Shown: in pieces, positions 9,132-17,904 of the stretch
Position numbering within the stretch: position 1 is the stretch's first letter
Layout of the letters: each line of letters opens with the position of its first letter
Made by a program: the position numbers and the translations under genes
Source: Helicobacter pylori
Lineage (GTDB): Bacteria; Campylobacterota; Campylobacteria; Campylobacterales; Helicobacteraceae
Length of the DNA: 64,000 nucleotides
Direction: 5' to 3'
Assembly: GCA_008032955.1 (NCBI GenBank)
Contig: CP032046.1
Location: 310,001 to 374,000, forward strand
The notes under the pieces: model-generated
What the model was told of the DNA's origin: nothing
The model's input: the letters and a program-made list of their open reading frames with translations, nothing else
Database searches by the model: none

Positions 9132-10718
9132 ATGAAATTAAAGAAACGAAAAGTTGCGGCTACATTGCTAAAGCGTTTTACCTTACCACTATTGTTCACT
9201 ACGGGTTCATTAGGGGCGGTTACTTATGAAGTGCATGGGGATTTTATCAACTTCTCCAAAGTGGGTTTTAACCATTCGCCTATTAACCCTGTTAAAGGTA
9301 TCTATCCCACAGAAACTTTTGTTAACCTTACGGGTAAGCTAGAGGGGTCTGTGCATTTAGGTAGGGGATGGACCGTGAATTTAGGCGGTGTTTTGGGCGG
9401 ACAAGTTTATGATAGCACTAGGTATGATAGGTGGGCAAAGGATTTTACTCCCCCAAGCTATTGGGATAAAACTTCTTGCGGCACGGATTCTATGAGCCTT
9501 TGTATGAATGCGACTAAAATGTGGGAGCAGCAAGGACCAGGCGGTATTGTTGACCCTAGAGGTATTGGCTATATGTATATGGGTGAGTGGAACGGCTTGT
9601 TCCCTAACTACTATCCGGCTAACGCCTACTTGCCTGGTGCCTCAAGGCGCTATGAAGTTTATAAAGCGAATCTTACCTATGACAGCGACAGAGTCCATAT
9701 GGTCATGGGGCGTTTTGATGTTACGGAGCAGGAGCAAATGGATTGGGTTTACCAATTGTTCCAAGGTTTTTATGGGACTTTCAAGCTTACGAATAAGATG
9801 AAATTCTTGCTCTTTAGCTCTTGGGGTCGTGGTATCGCTGATGGTCAATGGTTATTCCCCATCTATCGTGAAAAGCCTTGGGGTATTCATAAGGCGGGTA
9901 TTATTTATCGCCCTACAAAGAATCTAATGATCCACCCTTATGTGTATCTTATCCCACAAGTAGGCACATTGCCCGGTGTTAAAGTAGAGTATGATACCAA
10001 TCCGGAATTTAGCGGTAGGGGCATTAGGAATAAAACAACTTTCTATGCGTTGTATGACTATCGTTGGAATAACGCTGAATATGGTCGTTACGCGCCCGCT
10101 CGTTATAACACTTGGGATCCATTCTTGGATAATGGTAAGTGGCGTGGCTTGCAAGGTCCTGGTGGTGCGACGCTTCTTTTGCGCCACCACATAGATATTA
10201 ACAACTACTTTGTGGTTGGTGGTGCTTATCTCAACATTGGTAACCCTAACATGAACTTAGGTACTTGGGGTAACCCTGTGGCTCTTGATGGTATCGAACA
10301 ATGGGTCGGTGGCATCTATAGCTTAGGGTTTGCGGGGATTGACAACATTACCGATGCTGACGCGTTCACCGAGTATGTTAAAGGTGGAGGCAAGCATGGT
10401 AAGTTTAGTTGGAGCGTTTATCAACGCTTCACTACCGCTCCAAGGGCTTTGGAATATGGTATCGGTATGTATCTAGACTATCAGTTCAGCAAGCATGTTA
10501 AAGCGGGTCTTAAACTCGTATGGTTAGAGTTCCAAATTCGTGCGGGTTACAACCCTGGAACCGGTTTCCTTGGGCCAAACGGTCAGCCGCTTAACTTGAA
10601 TAATGGTTTGTTTGAATCTTCTGCATTCGCGCAAGGTCCTCAAAATATAGGCGGTATCGCAAAAAGCGTCACTCAAGACAGAAGCCATTTGATGACACAC
10701 ATCAGTTATAGTTTCTAA
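9132..10718 (+). CDS. hofC: Outer membrane protein HofC
   Basis: A 528-residue Hof-family outer membrane protein. A basic N-terminus and hydrophobic segment to about residue 30 (cleavage near GSLGA) form the signal peptide. The remainder is aromatic- and Gly-rich alternating beta strands ending in Phe (THISYSF), the Bam recognition signature. Hof proteins are Helicobacter-specific porin-like barrels; HofC has been linked to gastric colonisation. It is followed 71 bases later by hofD, a diverged paralogue, and both share the GIYPT/DIYPTGS box near residue 55. Start ATG has the RBS GGAAGAGG. Confidence 0.92.
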   Translation: MKLKKRKVAATLLKRFTLPLLFTTGSLGAVTYEVHGDFINFSKVGFNHSPINPVKGIYPTETFVNLTGKLEGSVHLGRGWTVNLGGVLGGQVYDSTRYDRWAKDFTPPSYWDKTSCGTDSMSLCMNATKMWEQQGPGGIVDPRGIGYMYMGEWNGLFPNYYPANAYLPGASRRYEVYKANLTYDSDRVHMVMGRFDVTEQEQMDWVYQLFQGFYGTFKLTNKMKFLLFSSWGRGIADGQWLFPIYREKPWGIHKAGIIYRPTKNLMIHPYVYLIPQVGTLPGVKVEYDTNPEFSGRGIRNKTTFYALYDYRWNNAEYGRYAPARYNTWDPFLDNGKWRGLQGPGGATLLLRHHIDINNYFVVGGAYLNIGNPNMNLGTWGNPVALDGIEQWVGGIYSLGFAGIDNITDADAFTEYVKGGGKHGKFSWSVYQRFTTAPRALEYGIGMYLDYQFSKHVKAGLKLVWLEFQIRAGYNPGTGFLGPNGQPLNLNNGLFESSAFAQGPQNIGGIAKSVTQDRSHLMTHISYSF

Positions 10719-10789
10719 GGGAGTTCCCCTATTCTCTTAGATATGCCTTTTTTTGTATTTTTATTTTAATATCTTTGGGAGTTAGGGTT

Positions 10790-12187
10790 TTGGAAGTTAA
10801 GAAATATTTTTCTTACGCTCTATTTTTTTTGCTTTTTTCTGGTCTTTTTTTATCCAAACTTCAAGCTTATAAATTCAACATGAGCATTGTTGGAAAGGTG
10901 AGCAGCTATACCAAGTTTGGCTTTAACAACCAAAGATACCAGCCTTCTAAAGACATTTATCCTACAGGTAGCTACACTTCTTTACTCGGCGAATTGAATT
11001 TGAGCATGGGTTTATACAAGGGTTTGAGAGCGGAAGTGGGGGCGATGATGGCAGCGCTCCCCTATGACTCTACCGCCTATCAAGGCAACAATATCCCTAA
11101 TGGCCAGCCTGGCTCTAGGACCGATCCTTTTGGGGCGGGTATCTTTTGGCAATATATTGGTTGGTATGCAGGGCATAGTGGTTTAAACGTGCAAAAACCT
11201 CGTTTAGCCATGGTGCATAACGCTTTTTTGAGCTACAACTACAAAAAAGACAAATTCAGTTTTGGCGTGAAAGGGGGTCGCTATGATGCTGAAGAGTATG
11301 ATTGGTTCACTTCTTACACTCAAGGGGTTGAAGGCTTTGTCAAATACAAAGACACCAGATTCAGAGTGATGTATTCAGACGCTAGGGCTTCAGCGTCAAG
11401 CGACTGGTTTTGGTATTTTGGGCGTTACTATACAAGCGGTAAGGCTCTAATGGTAGCGGATTTGAAATATGAAAAAGACAACCTAAAAATCAACCCTTAT
11501 TTTTATGCGATCTTTCAAAGAATGTATGCGCCAGGCATTAATATCACTTATGACACCAACCCTAATTTCAACAATAAGGGTTTTCGTTTTGTAGGCACTT
11601 TCGTGGGGTTTTTCCCCATTTTTGCCACTCCAGCTAATCAAAATGATATTATCCTATTCCAACAAGTGCCGTTAGGAAAGAGCGGGCAAACTTATTTTTT
11701 CCGCACTCGTTTTTATTATAACGAGTGGCAATTTGGGGGTAGCGTCTATAAAAATATCGGTAACGCTAATGGCGATATAGGTATTTATGGGGACCCTCTA
11801 GGGTATAACATTTGGACGAATAGTATTTATGACGCAGAAATTAATAATATCGTTGGCGCTGATGTTATTAACGGGTTTTTGTATGTAGGCTCGCAGTATA
11901 GGGGGTTTAGTTGGAAAATTTTAGGCCGTTGGACGGATAGCCCAAGGGCTGATGAAAGGAGTCTCGCGCTCTTTTTGAGCTATTTTTCTAATAAGTATAA
12001 TATTAGAATGGATTTAAAACTAGAATATTATGGCAATATCACCAAAAAAGGCTATTGTATTGGGTATTGTGGCATGTATGTTCCAGTTGATCCTAACGGG
12101 CCTGGCACGCAGCCTTTAACGCACAATGTGTATTCTGACAGGAGTCATATAATGTTTAACATTACTTATGGTTTTAGGATTTACTAG
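10790..12187 (+). CDS. hofD: Outer membrane protein HofD
   Basis: A 465-residue paralogue of HofC. The TTG at 10790 (MEVKKYFSYALFFLLFSG) is chosen because GGGAG lies 7 bases upstream; an in-frame TTG at 10775 would add five residues. The signal peptide ends near KLQA. It shares with HofC the FNNQRYQPSKDIYPTGSYTSL segment, a YDTNPNFNNKGFR loop and the SDRSHIMFNITY end. The final residues are GFRIY rather than Phe, ending in Tyr, which is still acceptable for outer membrane insertion. Probably in one transcript with hofC. After the stop, GATTGG...CCAATC with nested GCCTTT/AAAGGC arms (12208-12247) could form a terminating hairpin. Confidence 0.9.
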   Translation: MEVKKYFSYALFFLLFSGLFLSKLQAYKFNMSIVGKVSSYTKFGFNNQRYQPSKDIYPTGSYTSLLGELNLSMGLYKGLRAEVGAMMAALPYDSTAYQGNNIPNGQPGSRTDPFGAGIFWQYIGWYAGHSGLNVQKPRLAMVHNAFLSYNYKKDKFSFGVKGGRYDAEEYDWFTSYTQGVEGFVKYKDTRFRVMYSDARASASSDWFWYFGRYYTSGKALMVADLKYEKDNLKINPYFYAIFQRMYAPGINITYDTNPNFNNKGFRFVGTFVGFFPIFATPANQNDIILFQQVPLGKSGQTYFFRTRFYYNEWQFGGSVYKNIGNANGDIGIYGDPLGYNIWTNSIYDAEINNIVGADVINGFLYVGSQYRGFSWKILGRWTDSPRADERSLALFLSYFSNKYNIRMDLKLEYYGNITKKGYCIGYCGMYVPVDPNGPGTQPLTHNVYSDRSHIMFNITYGFRIY

Positions 12188-12207
12188 CCTTTTATCCTTA
12201 TATTTTT

Positions 12208-12247
12208 GATTGGCCTTTTTAAAATATTGAAAGGCTTCGCTCCAATC
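12208..12247 (+). terminator. Hairpin downstream of hofD
   Basis: Outer arms GATTGG (12208) and CCAATC (12242) enclose inner arms GGCCTTT and AAAGGC. It follows the hofD stop by 20 bases. There is no strong U-tract, so the terminator call is tentative. Confidence 0.35.
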
Positions 12248-12581
12248 AAATACTAATACTCAAAAAGTTTTATTTAACTTTATTATTAAATATTTAATAT
12301 ACTAGAACAAAACACCACACTCCGCGCAGTTTTTCAACAAGCTAAACGAGTTTAAAGATGATGTTTTTACCACGCCTAAGGCTAAAGAATACATTGACAT
12401 AGCGAGCGGTTTTCATAAGCTTTTCAAAAACGACGCTAAGATCGCCGAAAGCCTAAAGCCCGCTATTACGAAGAACTTAAGCCAAGGTTTAGCGACCACT
12501 TTAAGCGGAGCGTTAAAATACCAATGGACTAAATTCACTTTAGGAACGCTATACCGCAACGCGCCGGATCGCATTTTAGGA

Positions 12582-13751
12582 GTGAAATTACCCAAAGCTT
12601 TAAACGAAGCCACCGCAGGAGCGGCCTTAAAGTATCACCTAAAAAGAGCACTTGAGAGAAGCCACTCCATAAGCGAGTTTAGCAAGCAATTAGAATTAAG
12701 CGCACAAAATTCTAAATTCACTAACAACACGCTTAAAATCATTGAAGAGCTTACTAACGGCGTTAAACAAGCCAGCGAAGAAATCAAAGAGAAAGCCACT
12801 AAATACGAAAAAGCCTTACAAGAATTACAAAAGATTGATGAAAGCAAGCTGACTAAAGAACAGCAACAAGTTTTAAAGGTTTTTAAGGGAGAGTTAGACA
12901 ATGGCGAGATTAAAAAGATAGATTTAAACGATCTTTATATTTTAGAGCAAGGCACAAGGCATGCGGGAGCTAAAAAGATACTAGTTAAACAGAACGGAGA
13001 AGAGAGCACAGGCGGACTAACTAATGAAGAGCTAATTAACATGAGCGAAGTTATCAAAAACGGGAGCGTGTTATTAGAGAGTTTTGAAAGGCTTAAAAAC
13101 GGATTTAGATACGGCTATGAATGGGATAATAACGGCGTAAAGCTTAGGTTAGTTGTAGATGATTTAAATAATGGGAATAAGATTTTTGATTTTCATAGGA
13201 ATTTTAAAGATTTTAGAGATGCCAGGCCACAACCTAGCACCTCAAAGGATAGCGGGACACAACCCATTACCCTTGATGAACCTAATCCTGCACCAAAACC
13301 GCTAAATAGTCAAGAGGATTTATTAAAAAATACAGAAAATTTAAACGAAACCACCCAAGAAGCTAAAAATTTAAGCCCACTAGAGCAAGCCAACGCCGAA
13401 AAGCTTCTTAAAGAACAACACGCTATAACCCCACTCAAAGAGTTTGGCACTAATTACCCCGAGTTTGCCTTAAAGCCTAAGGAAGCGTTAGAGAAGCTAT
13501 TACAAGAGCGAAACGGACAAGTCGCAGGAGCGGCTTATAGGGAGGATTTAGGAGGGATTGATTTTGTTTGGGGTAATAAAGATTACGGGTTAGAACACAT
13601 CTTAGAAAAGAGAAAAAAACAATACAAAAGGTTAGGGCTAACACCAGAACAAGCCAAAGAAAGGACTAATGAACTAATTAAAGAAATCCCTAATATCATA
13701 CAAAAAGGCTTGAAAGAAGAAGACAAACCAGGTTATGCGGTTATTATTTAA
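12582..13751 (+). CDS. Polyvalent protein, N-terminal portion with nuclease module 1 (frameshifted)
   Basis: As read, 389 residues from GTG 12582. Codons upstream are open and protein-like back to 12306 (for example DVFTTPKAKEYIDIASGF), so the GTG is probably internal and the true start has been lost. Residues 1-130 are helical and charged; then comes a Pro-rich linker and, from about residue 285, nuclease module 1 with core IDFVWGNKDYGLEHIL. This core matches the phage barnase/EndoU/colicin-E5-like family, with His as the probable catalytic residue. The frame ends at TAA 13749 inside the module. One additional T at about 13746-13748 would join it in frame to the next ORF (VIILNNSKVVLSKFKGDNEL and on), so the two ORFs were one gene. 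Confidence 0.65.
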   Translation: MKLPKALNEATAGAALKYHLKRALERSHSISEFSKQLELSAQNSKFTNNTLKIIEELTNGVKQASEEIKEKATKYEKALQELQKIDESKLTKEQQQVLKVFKGELDNGEIKKIDLNDLYILEQGTRHAGAKKILVKQNGEESTGGLTNEELINMSEVIKNGSVLLESFERLKNGFRYGYEWDNNGVKLRLVVDDLNNGNKIFDFHRNFKDFRDARPQPSTSKDSGTQPITLDEPNPAPKPLNSQEDLLKNTENLNETTQEAKNLSPLEQANAEKLLKEQHAITPLKEFGTNYPEFALKPKEALEKLLQERNGQVAGAAYREDLGGIDFVWGNKDYGLEHILEKRKKQYKRLGLTPEQAKERTNELIKEIPNIIQKGLKEEDKPGYAVII

Positions 13752-14088
13752 ATAATTCAAAGGTAGTTTTAAGTAAGTTTAAGGGAGATAACGAACTAAA
13801 AAACCATTATATGATTACAAGTTTTGAAGTGGATGATAAGGTTTTAAGGGAGTTAGAGACCATTGCGACACTCTCTAACGATTACAGAGATGGCATCAAC
13901 TATAGCATCTCAAACCTTATTGAACCTAATCCTACCACAAACGCGCTTAAAACGCAAGAGCCTTTATCCCCCCTTGAACAAGCCAACGCAAAAAATCTTC
14001 TTAAAGAACAACACGCTATAACCCCACTCAAAGAGTTTGGCACTAATTACCCCGAGTTTGCCTTAAAGCCTAAGGAAGCGTTAGAGAA
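13404..14088 (+). repeat. 92-bp exact direct repeat, copies at 13404-13495 and 13997-14088
   Basis: The two copies are identical over 92 bases (each starting CTTCTTAAAGAACAACACGC) and encode the same entry segment of nuclease modules 1 and 2. Their offset is 593 bases, one short of a multiple of three, which agrees with a single missing base between them. Recombination between the copies would remove one nuclease module. Confidence 0.85.
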
Positions 14089-16561
14089 ATTATTACAAGA
14101 GAAAAACGGGCAAGTCGCAGGCGCAGCTTATAGGGATGATTTAGGAGGGATTGATTTTGTTTGGGGGAATAAAGATTACGGGTTAGAGCACATCTTAAAA
14201 CGCCGAGAAGAGCAAGCGCTTAACAATGGACTAAACGAAACAGAAGCTAAAGAATACGCCTTAAGCGTGATTAAAACGATACCGGAAGTTATTGACAAAG
14301 GCATTAAGGTTGAACGAAACGGAAGAGTAGCTATTGAATACCAAAATATAAGAGTAGGTTTAAAAGATAATTGGAAAGGAGAAAAATTACCTAATCATTG
14401 GATTATAACAGGATATGAGAAGTTGGAGAATAGTGAAAGTTTATATACATCTCCACTAATCACAAAGAGCGAGATTCTGCCCTTAAACTCCGTAGAACCT
14501 AATCCTACCCAAAAACCGCTAACAGATCAAGAGGATTTATTAAAAACAAGCGAAAATTTAAACGAAACCACCAAAGACGCTACAAAATTAAGCCCACTAG
14601 AACAAGCAGAAGCCGAAAAGCTTGCCAAGTTACAAAGAGAGCAAGAACAAAGCGAACAGGAATTTTTAAAAGCTAAAGATCAAGAAAATAAGCGTAAAGA
14701 AGCGTTAAAAAAGAAATTAGAACACGAGCGAGGCAATGCAGGCAACATTGAAAGCCAGACTAAAATAGAAGTAGGAGAGGATATCCCTACAGAAATCCAA
14801 GTGCAGATCCCCAAAAGTAGAGTAAGGCTAAACGAACGAGAGATTTACGATCTGGACTATGCGATCGTCAAAGCCAAAGATTTAAAACCAAGTTTTAGTA
14901 CAGGCGGGACGCAAAAACGCACCGACATGAACGAAGAACAGATTAAAAGCATTGCTGAAAATTTTGATCCTAAAAAGATATTTGGGAGCGGAGGGTTTGA
15001 AGATTTACCGATCATTCTACATGACGGACAAGTGATCGCAGGGAACCACAGAGTCCAAGGCATGCTAAACTTCACGCCTAAAAGCCGTTACATTTACCAC
15101 AAAGCGATCCAGGAATACTATCACATAGACTTAAAGCCTGACGAATTGTTAGTGAGAGTGCCACACAACCGACTAAATAATACCGAGATCAACAATTTAG
15201 CGGCTTCATCTAATCAAGGAAGATTCAACAGCGAAAGCGATCATGCGATAGTGGTTTTAAGCCACTATGAAGCGAAATTAAAAGAATTAGACAACAAATT
15301 AGACGCTGATAGCATTTATTCGTTAAAAAATATCGTTGCTAAAAACCTTAATTTTGACAAAGCCACTCATCCTAATGTGGGAGATAGTAATTTAGCGTTG
15401 CTTATGTATAACATGCCAAGGACCAAAACGCAAGGGATAGAATTATTAAACCGTTGGCAGAAAGAATTTTCTAACGACATTAAAAGCTATGAAAAGGTTA
15501 AAAAAATGTTTGTAGATAACGCTGGGAGTTTTCACAATCTAATCCATGACATGAATTTTCCTAAGGTGAGTTTAAACGCTTATCTAAGCGATATCATGGA
15601 TCGCAGTTTTGCTAATTTAAAGAATTACCAAAGCACGAGCGAAAGCCTGAAAGATTTGAGCGAGAAATTCTATAAAACGAGTTCTTTAGAGATGTTTGAA
15701 AAGAGCGAACAAAGCACAAGCGACATCAGCGAGATTTTAGGAGGTGCGATCGCCAGGTTCGCGAGGTTTGATGATCCGAGCAAAGCGTTATTTGAAGCCT
15801 TAAGAAGCGATAACATTAAAAAAGGCTTGAAAGAATTTAAGATCGCAGACGTTACTAAGGACATGTTTAACCCTGATAGTAAAGAGTTTAAAGATATTGA
15901 TATTTACGACTTTGCACATTACCTTTTAATGGTCAATAGAGAATCGAACGAAAATAACCCTACCTTAAAGCGCTTGATAGAAGCTATAAAGGACATGCAA
16001 AAAGAGAGCGAGAAAGGGATTAAAAAACAAAAACTTGAAACGCCTAGCGAGTGGGGACACAATTATAGCGAGTTTAAGGGCGATGGCTTAGGAGCGATTA
16101 GCAAGCTATTAGAAACTAAAAAAGGTTTTGTAGCGGGAGCGTTTTATAAGGAAGGTTTAGGGGATATTGATTTAGTTTGGGGTAATAAAGATTACGGGTT
16201 AGAACACATTTTGAAACGCCGAGAGAAACAAGCCAAAAACCAAGGATTAAACGAACAACAAGCCAAAGAATACGCCCTAAATATAGCTAAAACGATACCG
16301 GAAGTTATAGAGAAAGGCGTTAAGGTTGATAATAACGGCAGAATGGCTATTGAATACAACGGCATGCGAGTAGGACTTAATGATAAGTGGGATAATCAAA
16401 AGCTAGAGAATAAGTGGGTGATAAGCAGTTATGAAATTTATAATAGTGAGGGTGAGCCACCGATCCTCCTTATGGCTCAATTACAAGGGGTAGGTTTGGG
16501 AACCCCTAAACTCACAGAACCTAATCCTACCACAAACACGATTAAAAAAGGAATAAAATGA
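13811..16561 (+). CDS. Polyvalent protein, main portion: nuclease module 2, ParB/DdrB-like domain, nuclease module 3
   Basis: A protein of 916 residues. Residues 70-200 form nuclease module 2 (IDFVWGNKDYGLEHILKRRE, then a conserved RVAIEYQNIRVGL segment). Residues 250-320 are a KE-rich coiled coil. Residues 335-520 form a ParB/DdrB-like domain with the signature DGQVIAGNHRV and a downstream NNLAASSNQGRFN helix. Residues 520-740 are helical, and residues 750-880 form nuclease module 3 (IDLVWGNKDYGLEHILKRRE). All three modules keep His and the basic cluster, so all may be catalytic. Domains of this kind in phage and conjugative polyvalent proteins are thought to be injected with DNA to counter host responses; that role is inferred here. 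It was probably continuous with the preceding ORF. The stop overlaps the next ATG (ATGA). Confidence 0.7.
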   Translation: MITSFEVDDKVLRELETIATLSNDYRDGINYSISNLIEPNPTTNALKTQEPLSPLEQANAKNLLKEQHAITPLKEFGTNYPEFALKPKEALEKLLQEKNGQVAGAAYRDDLGGIDFVWGNKDYGLEHILKRREEQALNNGLNETEAKEYALSVIKTIPEVIDKGIKVERNGRVAIEYQNIRVGLKDNWKGEKLPNHWIITGYEKLENSESLYTSPLITKSEILPLNSVEPNPTQKPLTDQEDLLKTSENLNETTKDATKLSPLEQAEAEKLAKLQREQEQSEQEFLKAKDQENKRKEALKKKLEHERGNAGNIESQTKIEVGEDIPTEIQVQIPKSRVRLNEREIYDLDYAIVKAKDLKPSFSTGGTQKRTDMNEEQIKSIAENFDPKKIFGSGGFEDLPIILHDGQVIAGNHRVQGMLNFTPKSRYIYHKAIQEYYHIDLKPDELLVRVPHNRLNNTEINNLAASSNQGRFNSESDHAIVVLSHYEAKLKELDNKLDADSIYSLKNIVAKNLNFDKATHPNVGDSNLALLMYNMPRTKTQGIELLNRWQKEFSNDIKSYEKVKKMFVDNAGSFHNLIHDMNFPKVSLNAYLSDIMDRSFANLKNYQSTSESLKDLSEKFYKTSSLEMFEKSEQSTSDISEILGGAIARFARFDDPSKALFEALRSDNIKKGLKEFKIADVTKDMFNPDSKEFKDIDIYDFAHYLLMVNRESNENNPTLKRLIEAIKDMQKESEKGIKKQKLETPSEWGHNYSEFKGDGLGAISKLLETKKGFVAGAFYKEGLGDIDLVWGNKDYGLEHILKRREKQAKNQGLNEQQAKEYALNIAKTIPEVIEKGVKVDNNGRMAIEYNGMRVGLNDKWDNQKLENKWVISSYEIYNSEGEPPILLMAQLQGVGLGTPKLTEPNPTTNTIKKGIK

Positions 16562-17685
16562 TCAATTACCCTAATTTGCCTAATAGCGCTTTAGAAATCA
16601 CCGAGCAGCCTGAAGTGAAAGAAATCACTAACGAGCTTTTAAAGCAACTACAAAACGCTTTAAATTCTAATAGTCTTTTTACTGATCAAGTGGAATTAAG
16701 CCTTAAAGGGATCGTTAGGATTTTAGAGGTGCTTTTGAGTTTGGATTTTTTCAAGAATACGAACGAAATTGATAGCAGTTTGAGAAACTCTATTGAATGG
16801 CTGAGTAACGCCGGCGAGAGCTTAAAAAACAAAATGAAAGAATACGAGGGCTTTTTTAGCGAGTTTAATACGAGCATGCGAGCCAACGAGCAAGAAGTAA
16901 CGGCTACCTTAAACGCTAATACTGAAAACATCAAAAGCGAGATTAAAAAGCTAGAAAATCAAATCATAGAAACCACTACAAAGCTTTTAACGAGTTATCA
17001 AATCTTTTTAAACCAGGCTAGAGATAGCGCTACAAATCAAATTAACACGAACAAAACCGAAAGCCTTGAAGCAATAAACCAAGCTAAAACGATCGCTAAC
17101 AATGAAATCAATACCAACAAAACGCAAGCGATAACTAACATTAACGAAGCTAAAACGAACGCTAACAATGAAATAAACACCAATAAGCAAGAAGTTTTAA
17201 ACAACATCACGCAACAAAAGCAACAAGCCACAAGCGAGATCACCGAAGCGAAAAAAACCGCTTTTAACGAACTTTTAGAAACACTAAAGCCGAAGTTTAG
17301 CGGCTTATTCATAGGAGCTTACTATATTCGCAATGTGATTTATATTCAAGGCGGATGGGAGCAAAAAGTCAAGGATTTGAGCGATTACACGCTAGAGAAA
17401 AGCAAAAAATACGAGATAGAAGTATTTTTGAATTATGTTACTTCTCAAAGAACAATAGAAAATAACATGTTTTTTGGACTGAAAGTGCAAGAAGGCTTTT
17501 TGAAAGAAAGCATCCAAAAGATCACACATAAGTATGTATCGCAAATTTACTATACAAAGCTTTTAATAGAGAATGTGAGCGGTGTTTTAAGCTTGTATCA
17601 TGGGTATTTTTTTGGCAATATCAATTATTTCAATGAAGCGATTATAACGATTATATCAACAAAGAGGGCTTTAAAAAGGTTATAA
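16558..17685 (+). CDS. Coiled-coil, phage tail-fibre-like protein
   Basis: A protein of 375 residues. Its ATG overlaps the stop of the polyvalent gene in ATGA, implying translational coupling. Residues 1-90 are a globular helical head. Residues 95-240 are a long coiled coil with a repeat of about 22 residues (cores NQINTNKTESLEAINQAKT, NEINTNKTQAITNINEAKT, NEINTNKQEVLNNITQQ). The C-terminal 130 residues are aromatic- and beta-rich (FIGAYYIRNVIYIQGGWE). A shaft of short repeats ending in a beta domain is the plan of phage fibres and some adhesins. There is no signal peptide or membrane segment, which argues for a virion or intracellular protein rather than a surface adhesin. I do not recognise a named family. 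Confidence 0.55.
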   Translation: MINYPNLPNSALEITEQPEVKEITNELLKQLQNALNSNSLFTDQVELSLKGIVRILEVLLSLDFFKNTNEIDSSLRNSIEWLSNAGESLKNKMKEYEGFFSEFNTSMRANEQEVTATLNANTENIKSEIKKLENQIIETTTKLLTSYQIFLNQARDSATNQINTNKTESLEAINQAKTIANNEINTNKTQAITNINEAKTNANNEINTNKQEVLNNITQQKQQATSEITEAKKTAFNELLETLKPKFSGLFIGAYYIRNVIYIQGGWEQKVKDLSDYTLEKSKKYEIEVFLNYVTSQRTIENNMFFGLKVQEGFLKESIQKITHKYVSQIYYTKLLIENVSGVLSLYHGYFFGNINYFNEAIITIISTKRALKRL

Positions 17686-17744
17686 TTAACTCTCATTGAG
17701 AGCGTATGGGTGTGAGAAAAATAAGCGTCAAATCCATTCAAATT

Positions 17745-17872
17745 TTGGCTCTGTTCTCATCAAGCATGGATAATTAAAACCTTTTTGACTAAATTCAAGC
17801 CCTTTACTATTGATTGTAAAAAATGTTTTTAGCATTTTTTAGATTTTATTACCCGTATTTGATGAGAGCCAA
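17745..17872. repeat. Imperfect inverted repeat pair right of the phage-like unit
   Basis: TTGGCTCTGTTCTCATCAA at 17745-17763 and TTGATGAGAGCCAA at 17859-17872 are inverted copies, the left one carrying three extra bases (GTT). They enclose 95 bases without coding potential. A further short palindrome, CTCTCA-T-TGAGAG, lies at 17690-17702. They could mark an element end or form RNA structure; function is unknown. Confidence 0.5.
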
Positions 17873-17904
17873 GCTTTTTTTATTTTATAAAAAGGCTGTA
17901 TCAA

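Larger units (their letters stand above)
12306..17685 (+). mobile_element. Phage-like remnant: polyvalent nuclease/ParB protein plus fibre-like protein
   Basis: Between hofD and the K+ channel gene lies a unit with two genes of mobile-element type and no housekeeping function. One is a very large multi-domain protein with repeated barnase/colicin-E5-like nuclease modules and a ParB/DdrB-like domain; the other is a coiled-coil-repeat protein whose ATG overlaps the stop of the first. The first gene has no 5' end: the frame is open from 12306 (after a TAG at 12303) for 92 codons before any usual start codon, which suggests truncation at the left border. Polyvalent proteins of this architecture are known from phages and conjugative elements. 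No integrase, portal or terminase is present, so this is a residue or a domesticated piece. Reference H. pylori genomes also have hypothetical genes at this place, so the insertion is probably old. Confidence 0.55.

Noticed and set aside
9132-10718. Overlapping ORFs in other frames of hofC (9508-9801, 9991-10194, 9924-10190)
   Set aside because: Translations lack family similarity and overlap entirely with the outer membrane protein frame.
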